A DNA stretch of 64,000 bases, taken from assembly GCA_003164135.1 (NCBI GenBank), contig PLSD01000028.1:102498-166497 (forward strand), written 5' to 3'. The notes beneath the pieces were generated by a model. The model was not told where the DNA came from. It ran no database searches and saw only the letters and a program-made list of their open reading frames with translations. Below are positions 1-9,951 of the stretch, piece after piece (position 1 is the first letter of the stretch; each line of letters opens with the position of its first letter). A program made the position numbers and the translations under genes. Origin of the DNA: Acetobacteraceae bacterium (GTDB taxonomy: Bacteria; Pseudomonadota; Alphaproteobacteria; Acetobacterales; Acetobacteraceae).

Positions 1-423
1 ACCAAGGACTGGCTAATCAAACCCATCGTCGTGCATGACGTAGCCACCCGCTACGACGCCTTTGCCGCGGCACACGCCGCGCTCACCAAATCCGGCACCT
101 CCACACTGGAACTCGCCATGGCCGGCGTGCCCATGGCGGTGACCTACCGCGTCAATCCAATCAGCGCGATGCTGGCCCGCCGCCTCATCAAGGTAAAACA
201 CGTCGCCATGATCAACCTCCTGGCCGGCGGCGAGCTAGTCCCGGAATTGCTGCAACAGGACTGCACACCCACAAAGCTCAGCGAAACCCTGCATCGCCTC
301 ATCACCACGCCGCAAGCCGCCGCCGCTCAACGCGCCGGGTTCGCTGCCGCGCTGGCAACCCTGCATGCCCCAATCGGCACACCTTCCGCCGCCGCCGCCG
401 CCAGGGTTCTCGCCAATATCTAA
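1..423 (+). CDS. lpxB: lipid-A-disaccharide synthase, C-terminal part (5' truncated by window)
   Basis: Open frame from base 1; motif KSGTSTLELAMAGVPMAVTYRVNPISAMLARRLIKVKHVAMINLLAG typical of LpxB C-terminus. Confidence 0.9.
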   Translation, partial: TKDWLIKPIVVHDVATRYDAFAAAHAALTKSGTSTLELAMAGVPMAVTYRVNPISAMLARRLIKVKHVAMINLLAGGELVPELLQQDCTPTKLSETLHRLITTPQAAAAQRAGFAAALATLHAPIGTPSAAAAARVLANI

Positions 424-2198
424 TCCGCACCGAACCTGGCGGCGATCATCCCCGCGATGTGTTCGGCCACCCGCTTGTAAACCAGCCTGTCAAAGTGAAA
501 ATCATACGGCAGCATAGTACCCGGCTCGACAAAGTCGAGAATATTGACGAGATGCACATCAGGTTTCCCAGCCAGCACCTCGCGGACCCAGTTGTTGAAC
601 CTCATCTCCTTTGGCCTTGGCACCCACTGGCCGGATTTCTCATCCGTCATATATTCCGGCGTGAGCATCACAAAAACCAGCGCCTTGCCCGCCGCCGCCG
701 CAACCATTTTCTCCAATGCCGGGCGCAGCAAACCCTCAAATATCGGACCAATGCCCCAGAAATCCCGCTTCAAGGCTGCATAGTCCCGGTGCTGCTCATC
801 GCTCCCCAGAAAATTCCGCAGACGCTCTTCGCTCAGCGCGGTAACATCGCAAATCGCATGGGGGTCATTTTGCAACAAAAAAGGCGCCGCCACGTCCAGT
901 TGCTTGTGCTTGTATAAATATGCATAGCCATCCGTCCAAAAACTGAACATCCACACATCCCGGCTACCCTCGGCCATCGGCCGCGCCAGGGCTGAAGTCC
1001 AGTCTTCCGGCCGGTAGCCAATGCTCTGCAGCGCCTGCGCATCATCCTCCGGCACCTCGCCAAAAACATGGTTCAGGAACATCGCGTTGTCGGTCCGGAA
1101 CTGCCGGCCGCCGCGCCCGCGGTTCATCTCCTCAAAATATTCCCCAGTCAGCGGCTTCAAATAATGCGACATCGCGCTCAGATCGCAGCCGCCGCGCAAC
1201 ACCAGCCGGTCCATCAGCCGCCCCGCGCCAGCCCCCCCCACCTCGCCGCCGGTTTCGGTAATCCAGTCGATCTCCCGCCTATCCTGCGTCACATCATGCA
1301 CCGCGCCAGGCGCCACGCGCAGCGGCGGCCGCCCCAGCCAGTTGTAAGTCCAGGTCTCGACCCCCATGCTCAGCAACCGGCAGGAAAAACAAAAATACTT
1401 CAGATCGATATAGTGATGTTCTCGCTGCCGTAGGAAAAACCCGGCATATCCGTAATCGCCATAACGGTCGCTTACCTTGATAAACCCGCAGAACACATGG
1501 AACTGCCGCACCAGCCCCCGCAATTCCTCGCGCGCGGCATTCATATCCTCGGGCAGCCGGTTCTTGGTAAAATTAAGCTGATTGGTCCGGTTAATCAGCT
1601 CGATCGCGCGGTCCAAGTTCGCCTCGACATCGTAATCAAAACTCACCTGAATCCCGCTGGCACGCAAAAACTCCAGGTTATCGCCACCCAGCACCGCCGC
1701 ATCCGCCTGCCGTGCCTCCAGCACTTTATACTGCGCCAGCCGTGAGAGTTCCGGATCAGCCTTACCGGCCAAGCGCGGATCGTCGAGCAGCGCCGGAATA
1801 ATCGTCTCGGCCGCAGTTTGCAGCCCCGGCACGTAGTACAGCGCCTCGGCCAAATTCGCCGGCTCATCGTCAATGAACAGCACCGTCCCGGGCCGCAATT
1901 GCGCCGCCTCAATCAGTGCAGCAATCCGCGGTCCTTTCGCTTCCCAGTTGATGCTCGGAAAAATAAAATGGTCCCAGATTTCATAACCTTCCAGCAGCGG
2001 CTTTATCCGCGCCGGATCGTTCTTCGAGCAGATGGAACTCATAATGCCCCGCCGGGCCAGCTCCACGACAATATTGTGGCATCGCACCACATATTGCATG
2101 GTTCCTTCGGCAAAATTACCCCGCCAAAATGTACCGTCGAGATCCCAGATAACCAGCCGGACAGGTTCCACCGCGTCTTCCCCATTTTCGCGCATCAC
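420..2198 (-). CDS. HAD-IIIC / FkbH-like protein with GNAT-like middle and SGNH-like C-terminal region
   Basis: WDLDGTFWRG HAD motif I, ICSKND, VLFIDDEPANLAEA, NRTNQLNFTKNR (FkbH signature); C-terminal MLTPEYM...FDRLVYKRVAEHI. Confidence 0.8.
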   Translation of the reverse strand: MMRENGEDAVEPVRLVIWDLDGTFWRGNFAEGTMQYVVRCHNIVVELARRGIMSSICSKNDPARIKPLLEGYEIWDHFIFPSINWEAKGPRIAALIEAAQLRPGTVLFIDDEPANLAEALYYVPGLQTAAETIIPALLDDPRLAGKADPELSRLAQYKVLEARQADAAVLGGDNLEFLRASGIQVSFDYDVEANLDRAIELINRTNQLNFTKNRLPEDMNAAREELRGLVRQFHVFCGFIKVSDRYGDYGYAGFFLRQREHHYIDLKYFCFSCRLLSMGVETWTYNWLGRPPLRVAPGAVHDVTQDRREIDWITETGGEVGGAGAGRLMDRLVLRGGCDLSAMSHYLKPLTGEYFEEMNRGRGGRQFRTDNAMFLNHVFGEVPEDDAQALQSIGYRPEDWTSALARPMAEGSRDVWMFSFWTDGYAYLYKHKQLDVAAPFLLQNDPHAICDVTALSEERLRNFLGSDEQHRDYAALKRDFWGIGPIFEGLLRPALEKMVAAAAGKALVFVMLTPEYMTDEKSGQWVPRPKEMRFNNWVREVLAGKPDVHLVNILDFVEPGTMLPYDFHFDRLVYKRVAEHIAGMIAARFGAD

Positions 2199-2231
2199 CA
2201 GGGAGTTCCCTGCCCGCCGAGACTATCGCGT

Positions 2232-3803
2232 CTAACTGCACCCCGCCAGATTATACCCTGGCACCGGCAGGCCCTCCACGCAGCCCACACTCACCCCATC
2301 ACCAGGATTCGCCGGGTCGTAAAGCGCGATCAATATCCGGTTACCCGCCACTTGCATCATGCTTGGTGTACCCAGCGCCTGCGTCTCGGCAAAAAAGCTC
2401 AAAAGCGCCTTGGAATCTCCGCTTTGCCCGGCATGGCCATAAACCGCCCACACCCGCTTACCCTGCCTCATCGCCTGTTTGGCGTGGTTCAAATCACCGG
2501 CGGAATCATTCAGCACCACGGTCTGCGTGCCTGGCGGCAAATACACGCGCAAAATCGGCAACGCCCCGCTATCGTACAGATACACCACGTCGCCTGGCGC
2601 CACGTCCTGCGCCAGCAACTTCGCCGCAATGTCCCAGCGCGGTTTGGTTTCAGCATTGTAGTACGGCACCAAATTCGCAAACAGCAGCAACGCAACCCCG
2701 CCCACCACAATGGCGCGCACCCGCGGCGAGGTATGGTCCAGCAACGCGGAAGCCCCGATACCGGCCAAAATCGCGAACGGCGCCGCACTCCATAGAATAT
2801 ACCGCGGCAGCAAAATCGGCCGCCAGATGGAAATAACCGTGAACATCAGGGGCAGGAACACAAAGGAAATACCCAGCACTGCAAGCATCGCGGGGCGGCG
2901 GCGCAGCACCCAAGCGGCGGTGCCCACGGCCACGGCCAGTGCTGCATCGATCAGGTAGATCAGCGCGAACGGCGTCGGCACATCCATGAAGCGGAAGGTC
3001 ACGGAATCGGCCACCCGCATAAAATAAACCGAACCCAAATTGTACCACAGCCGCTCGCTGGTCAGCGGCGGAATCCACATCACGCTGTTAATGTAGCCCT
3101 GGCCCTGATACATCGTCATCGCCGCATAAAACGGCGCGCAACATACCGCGACGATCAGGTCCGCGATGATAAAATTGCGCAGCAACTGCCCCCGGTTGGG
3201 CGATTGCACCAGCAGCGTGGCGCCTATCAGGTTACCAATCAGCAGCCAGGGCAAACCATCCCCCAGCACATCCAGCGCCGCCACTGAGCCCAGAATGAAT
3301 GCCGCCCAGCCCCCCCGCGCCACCGGATTACGCAGCGGCTGGGAAGCACCGGGAATGTCCAGCGCCAGCCTGGTCAGGCCGTAAAGTGCTACCAGGATCA
3401 GGCACATTTCCAGCATGTAGGAGCGCGCCTCCTGGCTGAATGCCAGTGCCACCGGTGAAAGCCCGATAATCAGCGCCGCGATAATCCCGGCCGTGCGCCC
3501 GGCGACACGGTAAGCGATCATGAACACCAGCATCACCGCAACCGCGCCAAACACCGCCGAGGGCAGCCGCAGCCAATATTGCGGATTCCCCAGCCCCACC
3601 AGCGGCGAAAGCAGCAAGAAAAAGCTCGGCATGTGGTGATTGAGGAATGAATCGGCCACCAGCGCCGCCGGCGCCAGCGAGGCGCGTTGCAGCGTAAACA
3701 CCTCATCCAGCCAGAGCGGTCTTGCCCCCAGGAAACTCAGCCGTGGCAGCAGCGCCAGCACGAAGGCCGCGAACGGCCAACGCAAATAACGCAACCTGTT
3801 CAC
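2232..3803 (-). CDS. GT39/ArnT-like integral membrane glycosyltransferase family protein
   Basis: Multi-TM ORF; N-terminal RPLWLDEVFTLQRAS motif and ALAFSQEARSYMLEM typical of PMT/ArnT-like proteins. Confidence 0.75.
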   Translation of the reverse strand: MNRLRYLRWPFAAFVLALLPRLSFLGARPLWLDEVFTLQRASLAPAALVADSFLNHHMPSFFLLLSPLVGLGNPQYWLRLPSAVFGAVAVMLVFMIAYRVAGRTAGIIAALIIGLSPVALAFSQEARSYMLEMCLILVALYGLTRLALDIPGASQPLRNPVARGGWAAFILGSVAALDVLGDGLPWLLIGNLIGATLLVQSPNRGQLLRNFIIADLIVAVCCAPFYAAMTMYQGQGYINSVMWIPPLTSERLWYNLGSVYFMRVADSVTFRFMDVPTPFALIYLIDAALAVAVGTAAWVLRRRPAMLAVLGISFVFLPLMFTVISIWRPILLPRYILWSAAPFAILAGIGASALLDHTSPRVRAIVVGGVALLLFANLVPYYNAETKPRWDIAAKLLAQDVAPGDVVYLYDSGALPILRVYLPPGTQTVVLNDSAGDLNHAKQAMRQGKRVWAVYGHAGQSGDSKALLSFFAETQALGTPSMMQVAGNRILIALYDPANPGDGVSVGCVEGLPVPGYNLAGCS

Positions 3804-4840
3804 GCAACCGCCTCAGCCGGTCCCTGCGTCTGGGATTGCGACTGCCCGCCGACAGGCGCCGGCTCAGCCGGCTGCCAGTCGCGGAAAAACGCCCGGCCAA
3901 TCGCGGCGGCAAGTTTCTGGATATGGATTTGCACAATGTCCAGATACTCATGCAGCCCTGCAGCAAGAATATGACCAATCGGCATTTCCAGCAGCAGCTC
4001 GCGCAAATATTCCGCCAGCTCAATCGCCTCGCCCGCCGCCGAAAGCCCGTAAATCCTGCGCAGATCATCCAGATGCGACTCCGCCCGGCGCACACACAGC
4101 AATGCTGAACGCGGTGAGGAGGGATCGCGCAGCAGGAAATGCACCACGTCCTCGCTTGAAAAACTCGCCCGGGTGCGCCGCTTGAAGGCGTGATACCCGG
4201 CAGCCGCCCGCAAAATCGCGTTCCACTGCGTCAACTCGGCGACACGCTTTTCCTCGCGCCCCTGCGGCAGCAGCGCGGTATATTTAATATCCAGCATACG
4301 CGTGGTCTGGTCGGCGCGCTCGATCAACCGGCCGAGTTCATAAAAATACCAGCCCTGGTCGCGGTACAGCGTGCCCTCGGTAATCCCGGTATGCGCCTGC
4401 ACACCGTCCTTCAACTTGGTGCACAGCCGCGAGAGCGCATCCCCCTCCAGATCCTCCGGCGTAATCCGCCCGACAAAACGGTGGAATACGTTAATCTGGC
4501 GCCACATCTCAGTGCTCATCAGCGGCCGCAGCGTGCGCGCGTTGGTCCGCGCATCCTCCAAATTTCCCGGCACCGAGGTCGGGTTGCCACGATCGAGTAA
4601 ATAAAACCGCTTCACATGTGTCGCATCCGGCGAGAACCCGCGCGCCTTGAAGTTCTTTTCATCCGCATTGATACGGATCAGCCCGAACCAGGCGTCCGTC
4701 TCAAACCCCGGGCTCTCAAAACTCTGCGTCACGTCGATCAACCGCGCCAGGTTTTCCACCCGCTCCAGGTAGCGCGCCATCCAGAACAACCCCTCGGCAT
4801 CGCGCGCGAGCAGCACGGCATCGAATCGCATCTGGTTCAT
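3800..4840 (-). CDS. alpha-E domain-containing protein (DUF403)
   Basis: MLLARDAEGLFWMARYLERVENLARLIDVTQ...; YELGRLIERADQTTRMLDIKY; 4-bp overlap with upstream ATP-grasp gene. Confidence 0.9.
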   Translation of the reverse strand: MNQMRFDAVLLARDAEGLFWMARYLERVENLARLIDVTQSFESPGFETDAWFGLIRINADEKNFKARGFSPDATHVKRFYLLDRGNPTSVPGNLEDARTNARTLRPLMSTEMWRQINVFHRFVGRITPEDLEGDALSRLCTKLKDGVQAHTGITEGTLYRDQGWYFYELGRLIERADQTTRMLDIKYTALLPQGREEKRVAELTQWNAILRAAAGYHAFKRRTRASFSSEDVVHFLLRDPSSPRSALLCVRRAESHLDDLRRIYGLSAAGEAIELAEYLRELLLEMPIGHILAAGLHEYLDIVQIHIQKLAAAIGRAFFRDWQPAEPAPVGGQSQSQTQGPAEAVA

Positions 4841-6312
4841 GCCCCGTCTCCTTGCCCGAAATCATCGGCCAGCACCCAGGTATCTTTCGACCCACCACCC
4901 TGGCTGGAGTTCACAATCAAACTGCCGCGCTTCATCGCCACCCGGGTCAATCCGCCGGGCAGCACCCAGCTTTCCTTGCCGGTAACAATAAACGGCCGCA
5001 AATCCAGATGCCGCGGCCCGATCCCCTCCTCTGCCAGCGTCGGCGCCACGGAAAGCCCGATCATCGGCTGGCTGATCCAGTTGCCTGGATCGGCCAGGAT
5101 GGAAGCCCGCGCCACATCCAGCTCTTCCTTGCTCGCACGCGGCCCAATGGTAATGCCGTAGCCACCGGATTCACCCACCGGCTTGGTCACGAGCTTGTGC
5201 AGATTATCCAGCGTATATTGCAGCCCCTCCGCCTCGCGGCAGATATGGGTCTCAACATTCTGAATCAACGCCTCTTCGCCCAGGTAGTATTTGATAATGC
5301 GCGGCATATACGCATACACCGCCTTGTCATCCGCAACACCCGTACCAACCGCGTTGGCAATCGCCACGTTCCCCGCCTTCCATGCGCTGATCAACCCGCG
5401 CACGCCCAGCATGGAATCCGGACGGAACACCGCCGGGTCGAGGAAGTCATCGTTCAAGCGCCGGTAAATCGTATGCACCCGCCGCAGCCCGGAAATCGTG
5501 CGCATGTACACACGCTCGTTTTCCACCACCAGGTCAGCACCCACCACCAGCGGCACGCCCATTTCACGCGCCAGGAACACGTGTTCAAAATACGCCGAAT
5601 TATAAATGCCAGGCGAGAGCAGCACGACCTGCGGATCATCATCCCCGCCCGGCGCAATCTCCGTCATCGCCGCGCGCAGCCGCCGGCCATAATCATCAAC
5701 CGGCAGCAGCTTTATCCCCGCCATCAAATCGGGGAAGGTCCGCAGCATCAAATGCCGGTTCTCAATGACGTAGGACACACCAGATGGTGTACGCGCATTA
5801 TCTTCCAGCACGCGGAAATCGCCGAACTCATCGCGGATAATGTCGATGCCGCAAACATGCACATAAGTGCCGTGCGGCACCGGAAAATCCTTCATCTCCG
5901 GCCGGTAGTTGGAATTGCCGTACACCAGCTCGGCCGGGATAACCCCGTCGCGCACAATATGCCCCGGCCCGTAAATATCCCCCAGGAACGCATTCAACGC
6001 CGCGACGCGCTGAATGCACGCCCGCTCCAACAGGTCCCATTCACCCGCCGTCAACACCCGCGGAATACAGTCAAACGGCAAAATCCGGTCAATCGCGGTG
6101 GCGTCGGAGTACACGGTAAACGTCACGCCAAGGTCAATCAGCTCCGTCTCCGCGGCCGAGGCCCGCGCGCGCAACGCGTCCAACCCGATTCTACCGAGTC
6201 GTTGGATCAACCAATCCGGCACGGGCCCGGCGCCGGGCCGCTTGCGTGTCAGTTCACAAAAATATCGGCCCGGATCGTAATCCGGCCAGGTGTTGCGAAA
6301 AATATCGTTCAA
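4837..6312 (-). CDS. circularly permuted type 2 ATP-grasp protein (amidoligase-like)
   Basis: PFDCIPRVLTAGEWDLLERACIQRVAALNAFLGDIYG...VLEDNARTPSGVSYVIENRHLM...KPVGESGGYGITIGPRAS. Confidence 0.9.
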   Translation of the reverse strand: MNDIFRNTWPDYDPGRYFCELTRKRPGAGPVPDWLIQRLGRIGLDALRARASAAETELIDLGVTFTVYSDATAIDRILPFDCIPRVLTAGEWDLLERACIQRVAALNAFLGDIYGPGHIVRDGVIPAELVYGNSNYRPEMKDFPVPHGTYVHVCGIDIIRDEFGDFRVLEDNARTPSGVSYVIENRHLMLRTFPDLMAGIKLLPVDDYGRRLRAAMTEIAPGGDDDPQVVLLSPGIYNSAYFEHVFLAREMGVPLVVGADLVVENERVYMRTISGLRRVHTIYRRLNDDFLDPAVFRPDSMLGVRGLISAWKAGNVAIANAVGTGVADDKAVYAYMPRIIKYYLGEEALIQNVETHICREAEGLQYTLDNLHKLVTKPVGESGGYGITIGPRASKEELDVARASILADPGNWISQPMIGLSVAPTLAEEGIGPRHLDLRPFIVTGKESWVLPGGLTRVAMKRGSLIVNSSQGGGSKDTWVLADDFGQGDGA

Positions 6313-6623
6313 ACCAACGGCTCCGATCGGAAATAGTCCTGGCCGGCCAACGGCACCAACCCCGGAACGGTCATATCCTGGTCACAAACTGCGCAAATCC
6401 GCGCCAAAGTATAAAAAACCACGAAGGAATTCATCAATTATTAACCATCCAACAGCATTTTCTCACCATCGTCCCCCAACAGGCTGCCCCCAAAATCGGT
6501 ACGGCCGCAAGCCCCCCGTGCTGACAATGCAAACCCCGGACCAACCGCATGATTATGACACCCGTGTTGCGGCGCAACCGATTCCCCGTAGCCCACTGCC
6601 GATCAGTCTGTTAACCAGGAAAA

Positions 6624-8834
6624 ATGTATGCCGTGGCTTCCAGCGATGAAATGATCGACCGGTCCGGCCGGATCCGGGCCTCCTGGGTTCCGGTCATGGA
6701 GGCCGTGCGCGATATCGGGCATGACGAATTGGCCCGCCGCTCCGCCGCACTGAACCGGCAGATGCGCCTCGCAGCCCCCTTCGGCGCCTCGCCGGTCCGC
6801 CACTATGACCCCCTGCCCGCGCCGCTTACCGCGGTAGAATTCTCCTGGCTTGAGGCCGGGCTGCTGCAACGCGCCAAACTGCTCAACGCCGCGCTGGAGG
6901 ACCTCTACGGCCCACAAACCCTGCTGCACGACGGCAGCCTCCCCCCGGCACTGGTGCTGGGCAACGAGCATTTCCTGCGCAGCCTGCACACCGGCGGCCT
7001 CCTCCGCTTCCCCCGCCTAACTTTCTACGCGGCGGATGTCGTGCGTGGATCAGACGGCCGCTTCCAGGTCCTGCGCGACCACACCGGCGTCATCCCCGGC
7101 CTCGGCCACGCGCTTTCGCTCCGCCGCATGGCCTCCAGCACGGTCCCGGAACTCTTCCGCGCCGGCGGCCTGCGCAGCCTGCGCCCGGTGCGGGAAATGC
7201 TGGTCGACCATTTGCAACGCTCGGCCGCGGGCGGCCTGGTCGCCGTGCTCTCCGCCGGCGCCGCCAGCCCCGCTTTGGCGCAGGACGCCATGGACGACGC
7301 CCTCCTCGCCCGCGCGCTCGGCGTCCTGCTCATCGAGCCCGGCGACCTCGCCACCCGCAACGGCGGCCTACACATGAAAACCCTGAGCGGCCTGCTGCCC
7401 GTCTCCAGCCTCATCCGCGGCCTTTCGGGCATAGACCTGGACCCGCTGGAGCAAGGCGGGCGCCCCGGTGCAGGCATCCCCGGCGCGTTCGGCGCCATCC
7501 GCTCCGGCGCCCTCGCCATGCACAACGCCCCCGGCAGCGCCCTCATCGAAGCGCCCGAACTTGCGGGATATATCGAGCCGCTGTTCCAGCGCCTGCTCGG
7601 CGAGGCCCCCCTCCTGGCCAAGGCCTCCGGCGACCCGGTGACCAACGCCTCCAAAGCCCCCTTCGTCAACGGCACCAACCTGGTCTCCACCCCCATCCTG
7701 TTCCGGATGTACTCCTGGCACGACGGCAACACCTGGCAGGTTCTCCCCGGCGGCCTCGGCTTCGGCCTGGAACAGAACAGCGCCGCGCAGGGCATGGTCG
7801 TCACCGGCATGAAGGACGTCTGGATTCTCGACGCCGACGAGCCGCATTTCATCACCGGCGCCACGCATAGCGACCCGCCAACCCGCACCAAATTCCTCGC
7901 CGCCGCGCATCTACCCTCGCGCGTCGCCGACAATCTGTTCTGGCTCGGCCGCTCGGTGGAACGCCTGGAATCCGCCTCCCGCCTGCTCATGCTGGCCCTG
8001 CCCCGCCTGGAATCCGGCACTTCACTCCCGCGCGACCTCGCCGAGCGCGGCCTCATCGCCAAATGCCTGGCCCAGGCCGGGCTGCTCCCGGCGGACCTCG
8101 CGGGCGGCGCCCTTTCCGGCCGGCAGCTGCGCAGCACGCTGGCGCGGCGCAAACCCATCGCCGGTCTGGTCAAGGAGGTCGCCCGCCTGATCAACGCCGC
8201 CAGTGAACGTTTGAGCCCCAGTATGCTCGCCACCGTGCGCTTTGCCCTGCATCAGGCCAACGAATCCCTGCCCAACGAGGAAACCGCCCTCCCCTCCATG
8301 CTCAGCTTCGCCGCCACCTTCGCCGGCATCGCGGCGGAGAACATGTCGCGCGACGGCGGCTGGCTGTTCCTCGAAATGGGCCGCCGCCTGGAGCGCGCCG
8401 AAACTTTAGCCGAAACCCTCGCCATCCTGCTCAACGCCGCGCCGGAGCGCCTGGAACCCGGCATGGCCCTGGGCATCGAGCTTGCCGACTCCGTGCTGAG
8501 CTACGATCTGCGCCACGCCGGCATTCTTTCCCCCGGCCCGGTGCTGGAAATGCTGCTGGCCGATACCGGCAACCCGCGCAGCCTCGCCTACCAGTGCATC
8601 GTGCTGCGCAACTGCCTGTCGTACCTCGGCGCCGAGGACGACGCAGAATCCCTGAAACTGCTGCAACAGGAAGTGGTGAACCTCAGCGGCGAAGTCTCCG
8701 GCCTGTCCAAACCGCTCACCGCCATCGGCGCCCGCCTGCGCCTGCTCTCAGACCACGTACACCGCCGCTTCTTCACCCTGCTGCCCGAGGCGCATCAGCT
8801 CGAAGACGAACAGGAGCTGGAAGCCGCGCAATGA
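6624..8834 (+). CDS. fusion protein: circularly permuted ATP-grasp + alpha-E domain
   Basis: N-terminal half ATP-grasp-like (VLRDHTGVIPGLGHALSLRR, LLNAALEDLYGPQTLL); C-terminal half SRVADNLFWLGRSVERLESASRLL and LEMGRRLERAETLAETL. Confidence 0.9.
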   Translation: MYAVASSDEMIDRSGRIRASWVPVMEAVRDIGHDELARRSAALNRQMRLAAPFGASPVRHYDPLPAPLTAVEFSWLEAGLLQRAKLLNAALEDLYGPQTLLHDGSLPPALVLGNEHFLRSLHTGGLLRFPRLTFYAADVVRGSDGRFQVLRDHTGVIPGLGHALSLRRMASSTVPELFRAGGLRSLRPVREMLVDHLQRSAAGGLVAVLSAGAASPALAQDAMDDALLARALGVLLIEPGDLATRNGGLHMKTLSGLLPVSSLIRGLSGIDLDPLEQGGRPGAGIPGAFGAIRSGALAMHNAPGSALIEAPELAGYIEPLFQRLLGEAPLLAKASGDPVTNASKAPFVNGTNLVSTPILFRMYSWHDGNTWQVLPGGLGFGLEQNSAAQGMVVTGMKDVWILDADEPHFITGATHSDPPTRTKFLAAAHLPSRVADNLFWLGRSVERLESASRLLMLALPRLESGTSLPRDLAERGLIAKCLAQAGLLPADLAGGALSGRQLRSTLARRKPIAGLVKEVARLINAASERLSPSMLATVRFALHQANESLPNEETALPSMLSFAATFAGIAAENMSRDGGWLFLEMGRRLERAETLAETLAILLNAAPERLEPGMALGIELADSVLSYDLRHAGILSPGPVLEMLLADTGNPRSLAYQCIVLRNCLSYLGAEDDAESLKLLQQEVVNLSGEVSGLSKPLTAIGARLRLLSDHVHRRFFTLLPEAHQLEDEQELEAAQ

Positions 8835-8910
8835 TTATTTGCACCATGTGCAGCCGCGCAATGATATTTCCCCTAATGCGCCACCGCGAAATGAAGTATC
8901 ACCTCTCCGC

Positions 8911-9777
8911 ATGATCTACCGCCTGCACCACGCCACCACCTATGACTACGCCAAAGCCGTCGTCCTCGGCACGCATTTCATGCATTTGCTGCCGCGCGAC
9001 CGCCCCGGCCAGTCGATCCGCGAGGCCGAGCTGAGCGTATCCCCCCAACCGGAAACGCGGCGCGACGAGACCGATCACTTCGGCAACACCACCACCACCG
9101 TCTCGCTCACCGGGCCACACCGCCAGTTTGTCGTCGCCCTAAGCGCCACCGTGGACGTCGAACAACCCGCCCCGCCGCCGCCCGCGCAAACCCCGCGCTG
9201 GGAGGCCATCGCCGTGCGCGGCCTTAAAGACCCCGACGTCGCCGAATTCTGCCTGCCCAGCGCATTGGCCAAACCCACCGGGGAAATTGCCGACTACACC
9301 GCCGTCAGCTTCCCCCCCGGCCGCACCATCCTCACCGGCCTGCTGGAGCTGAACCTGCGCATCTGGACGGACATGACCTACACCTCAGGTGTCACCAATA
9401 ATTCCACCACCGCCGCGCAGGTCTTCAAAACCCGCGCGGGCGTCTGCCAGGACTACGCGCATTTCATGCTCGCCTGCCTGCGCTCGCTTGGTCTGCCGGG
9501 GCGCTACGTCTCCGGCTACCTGCGCACCTCGCCCCCCGCCGGCCAAACCAAACGCCGCGGCGCCGACCAATCCCACGCCTGGGTCTCCGCCTGGCTCGGC
9601 CAGGACATCGGCTGGGTCGACTTCGACCCCACCAACAACCTGCTGGTCTCCAATGAACACGTAACATTAGCCTGGGGCCGCAACTTTCAGGACGTGAGCC
9701 CCCTGCGCGGCATCATTCTGGGCGGCGGCCGGCATACCTTGCGCGTAAATGTCGATCTGGACCCGGTGCTGACCTGA
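8911..9777 (+). CDS. transglutaminase family protein (N-terminal bacterial transglutaminase-like domain)
   Basis: MIYRLHHATTYDYAKAV...; core GVCQDYAHFMLACLRSLGLPGRYVSGYL...SHAWVSAWLG...DFDPTNN; start chosen at 8911 rather than 8839. Confidence 0.93.
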   Translation: MIYRLHHATTYDYAKAVVLGTHFMHLLPRDRPGQSIREAELSVSPQPETRRDETDHFGNTTTTVSLTGPHRQFVVALSATVDVEQPAPPPPAQTPRWEAIAVRGLKDPDVAEFCLPSALAKPTGEIADYTAVSFPPGRTILTGLLELNLRIWTDMTYTSGVTNNSTTAAQVFKTRAGVCQDYAHFMLACLRSLGLPGRYVSGYLRTSPPAGQTKRRGADQSHAWVSAWLGQDIGWVDFDPTNNLLVSNEHVTLAWGRNFQDVSPLRGIILGGGRHTLRVNVDLDPVLT

Positions 9778-9951
9778 TTTTTGCGGTTCCATTATTTGCG
9801 GCTTTCAACGTCCGCACCATCAACGCAGTCATCCCGGCTTCATCGCGCCATACGGTATTTCATTGTTTTTTCGACACAAACCCGCACAGATTGGGGTGCA
9901 AGCTATTTCTTTAGCTTTACAATCAATCCACTACAAAGCGTTCTTCACAAG

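Noticed and set aside
5575-5586. Palindrome GAACACGTGTTC as an extra parS site
   Set aside because: Does not match TGTTNCACGTGNAACA, lies inside the ATP-grasp coding sequence, and lacks the conserved 32-bp box.
4852-6336. 494-aa + strand ORF opposite the ATP-grasp gene
   Set aside because: Antisense artefact of high GC3; His/Arg/Pro/Gln-rich translation with no recognisable domain, while the minus-strand product is a clear CP-ATP-grasp.
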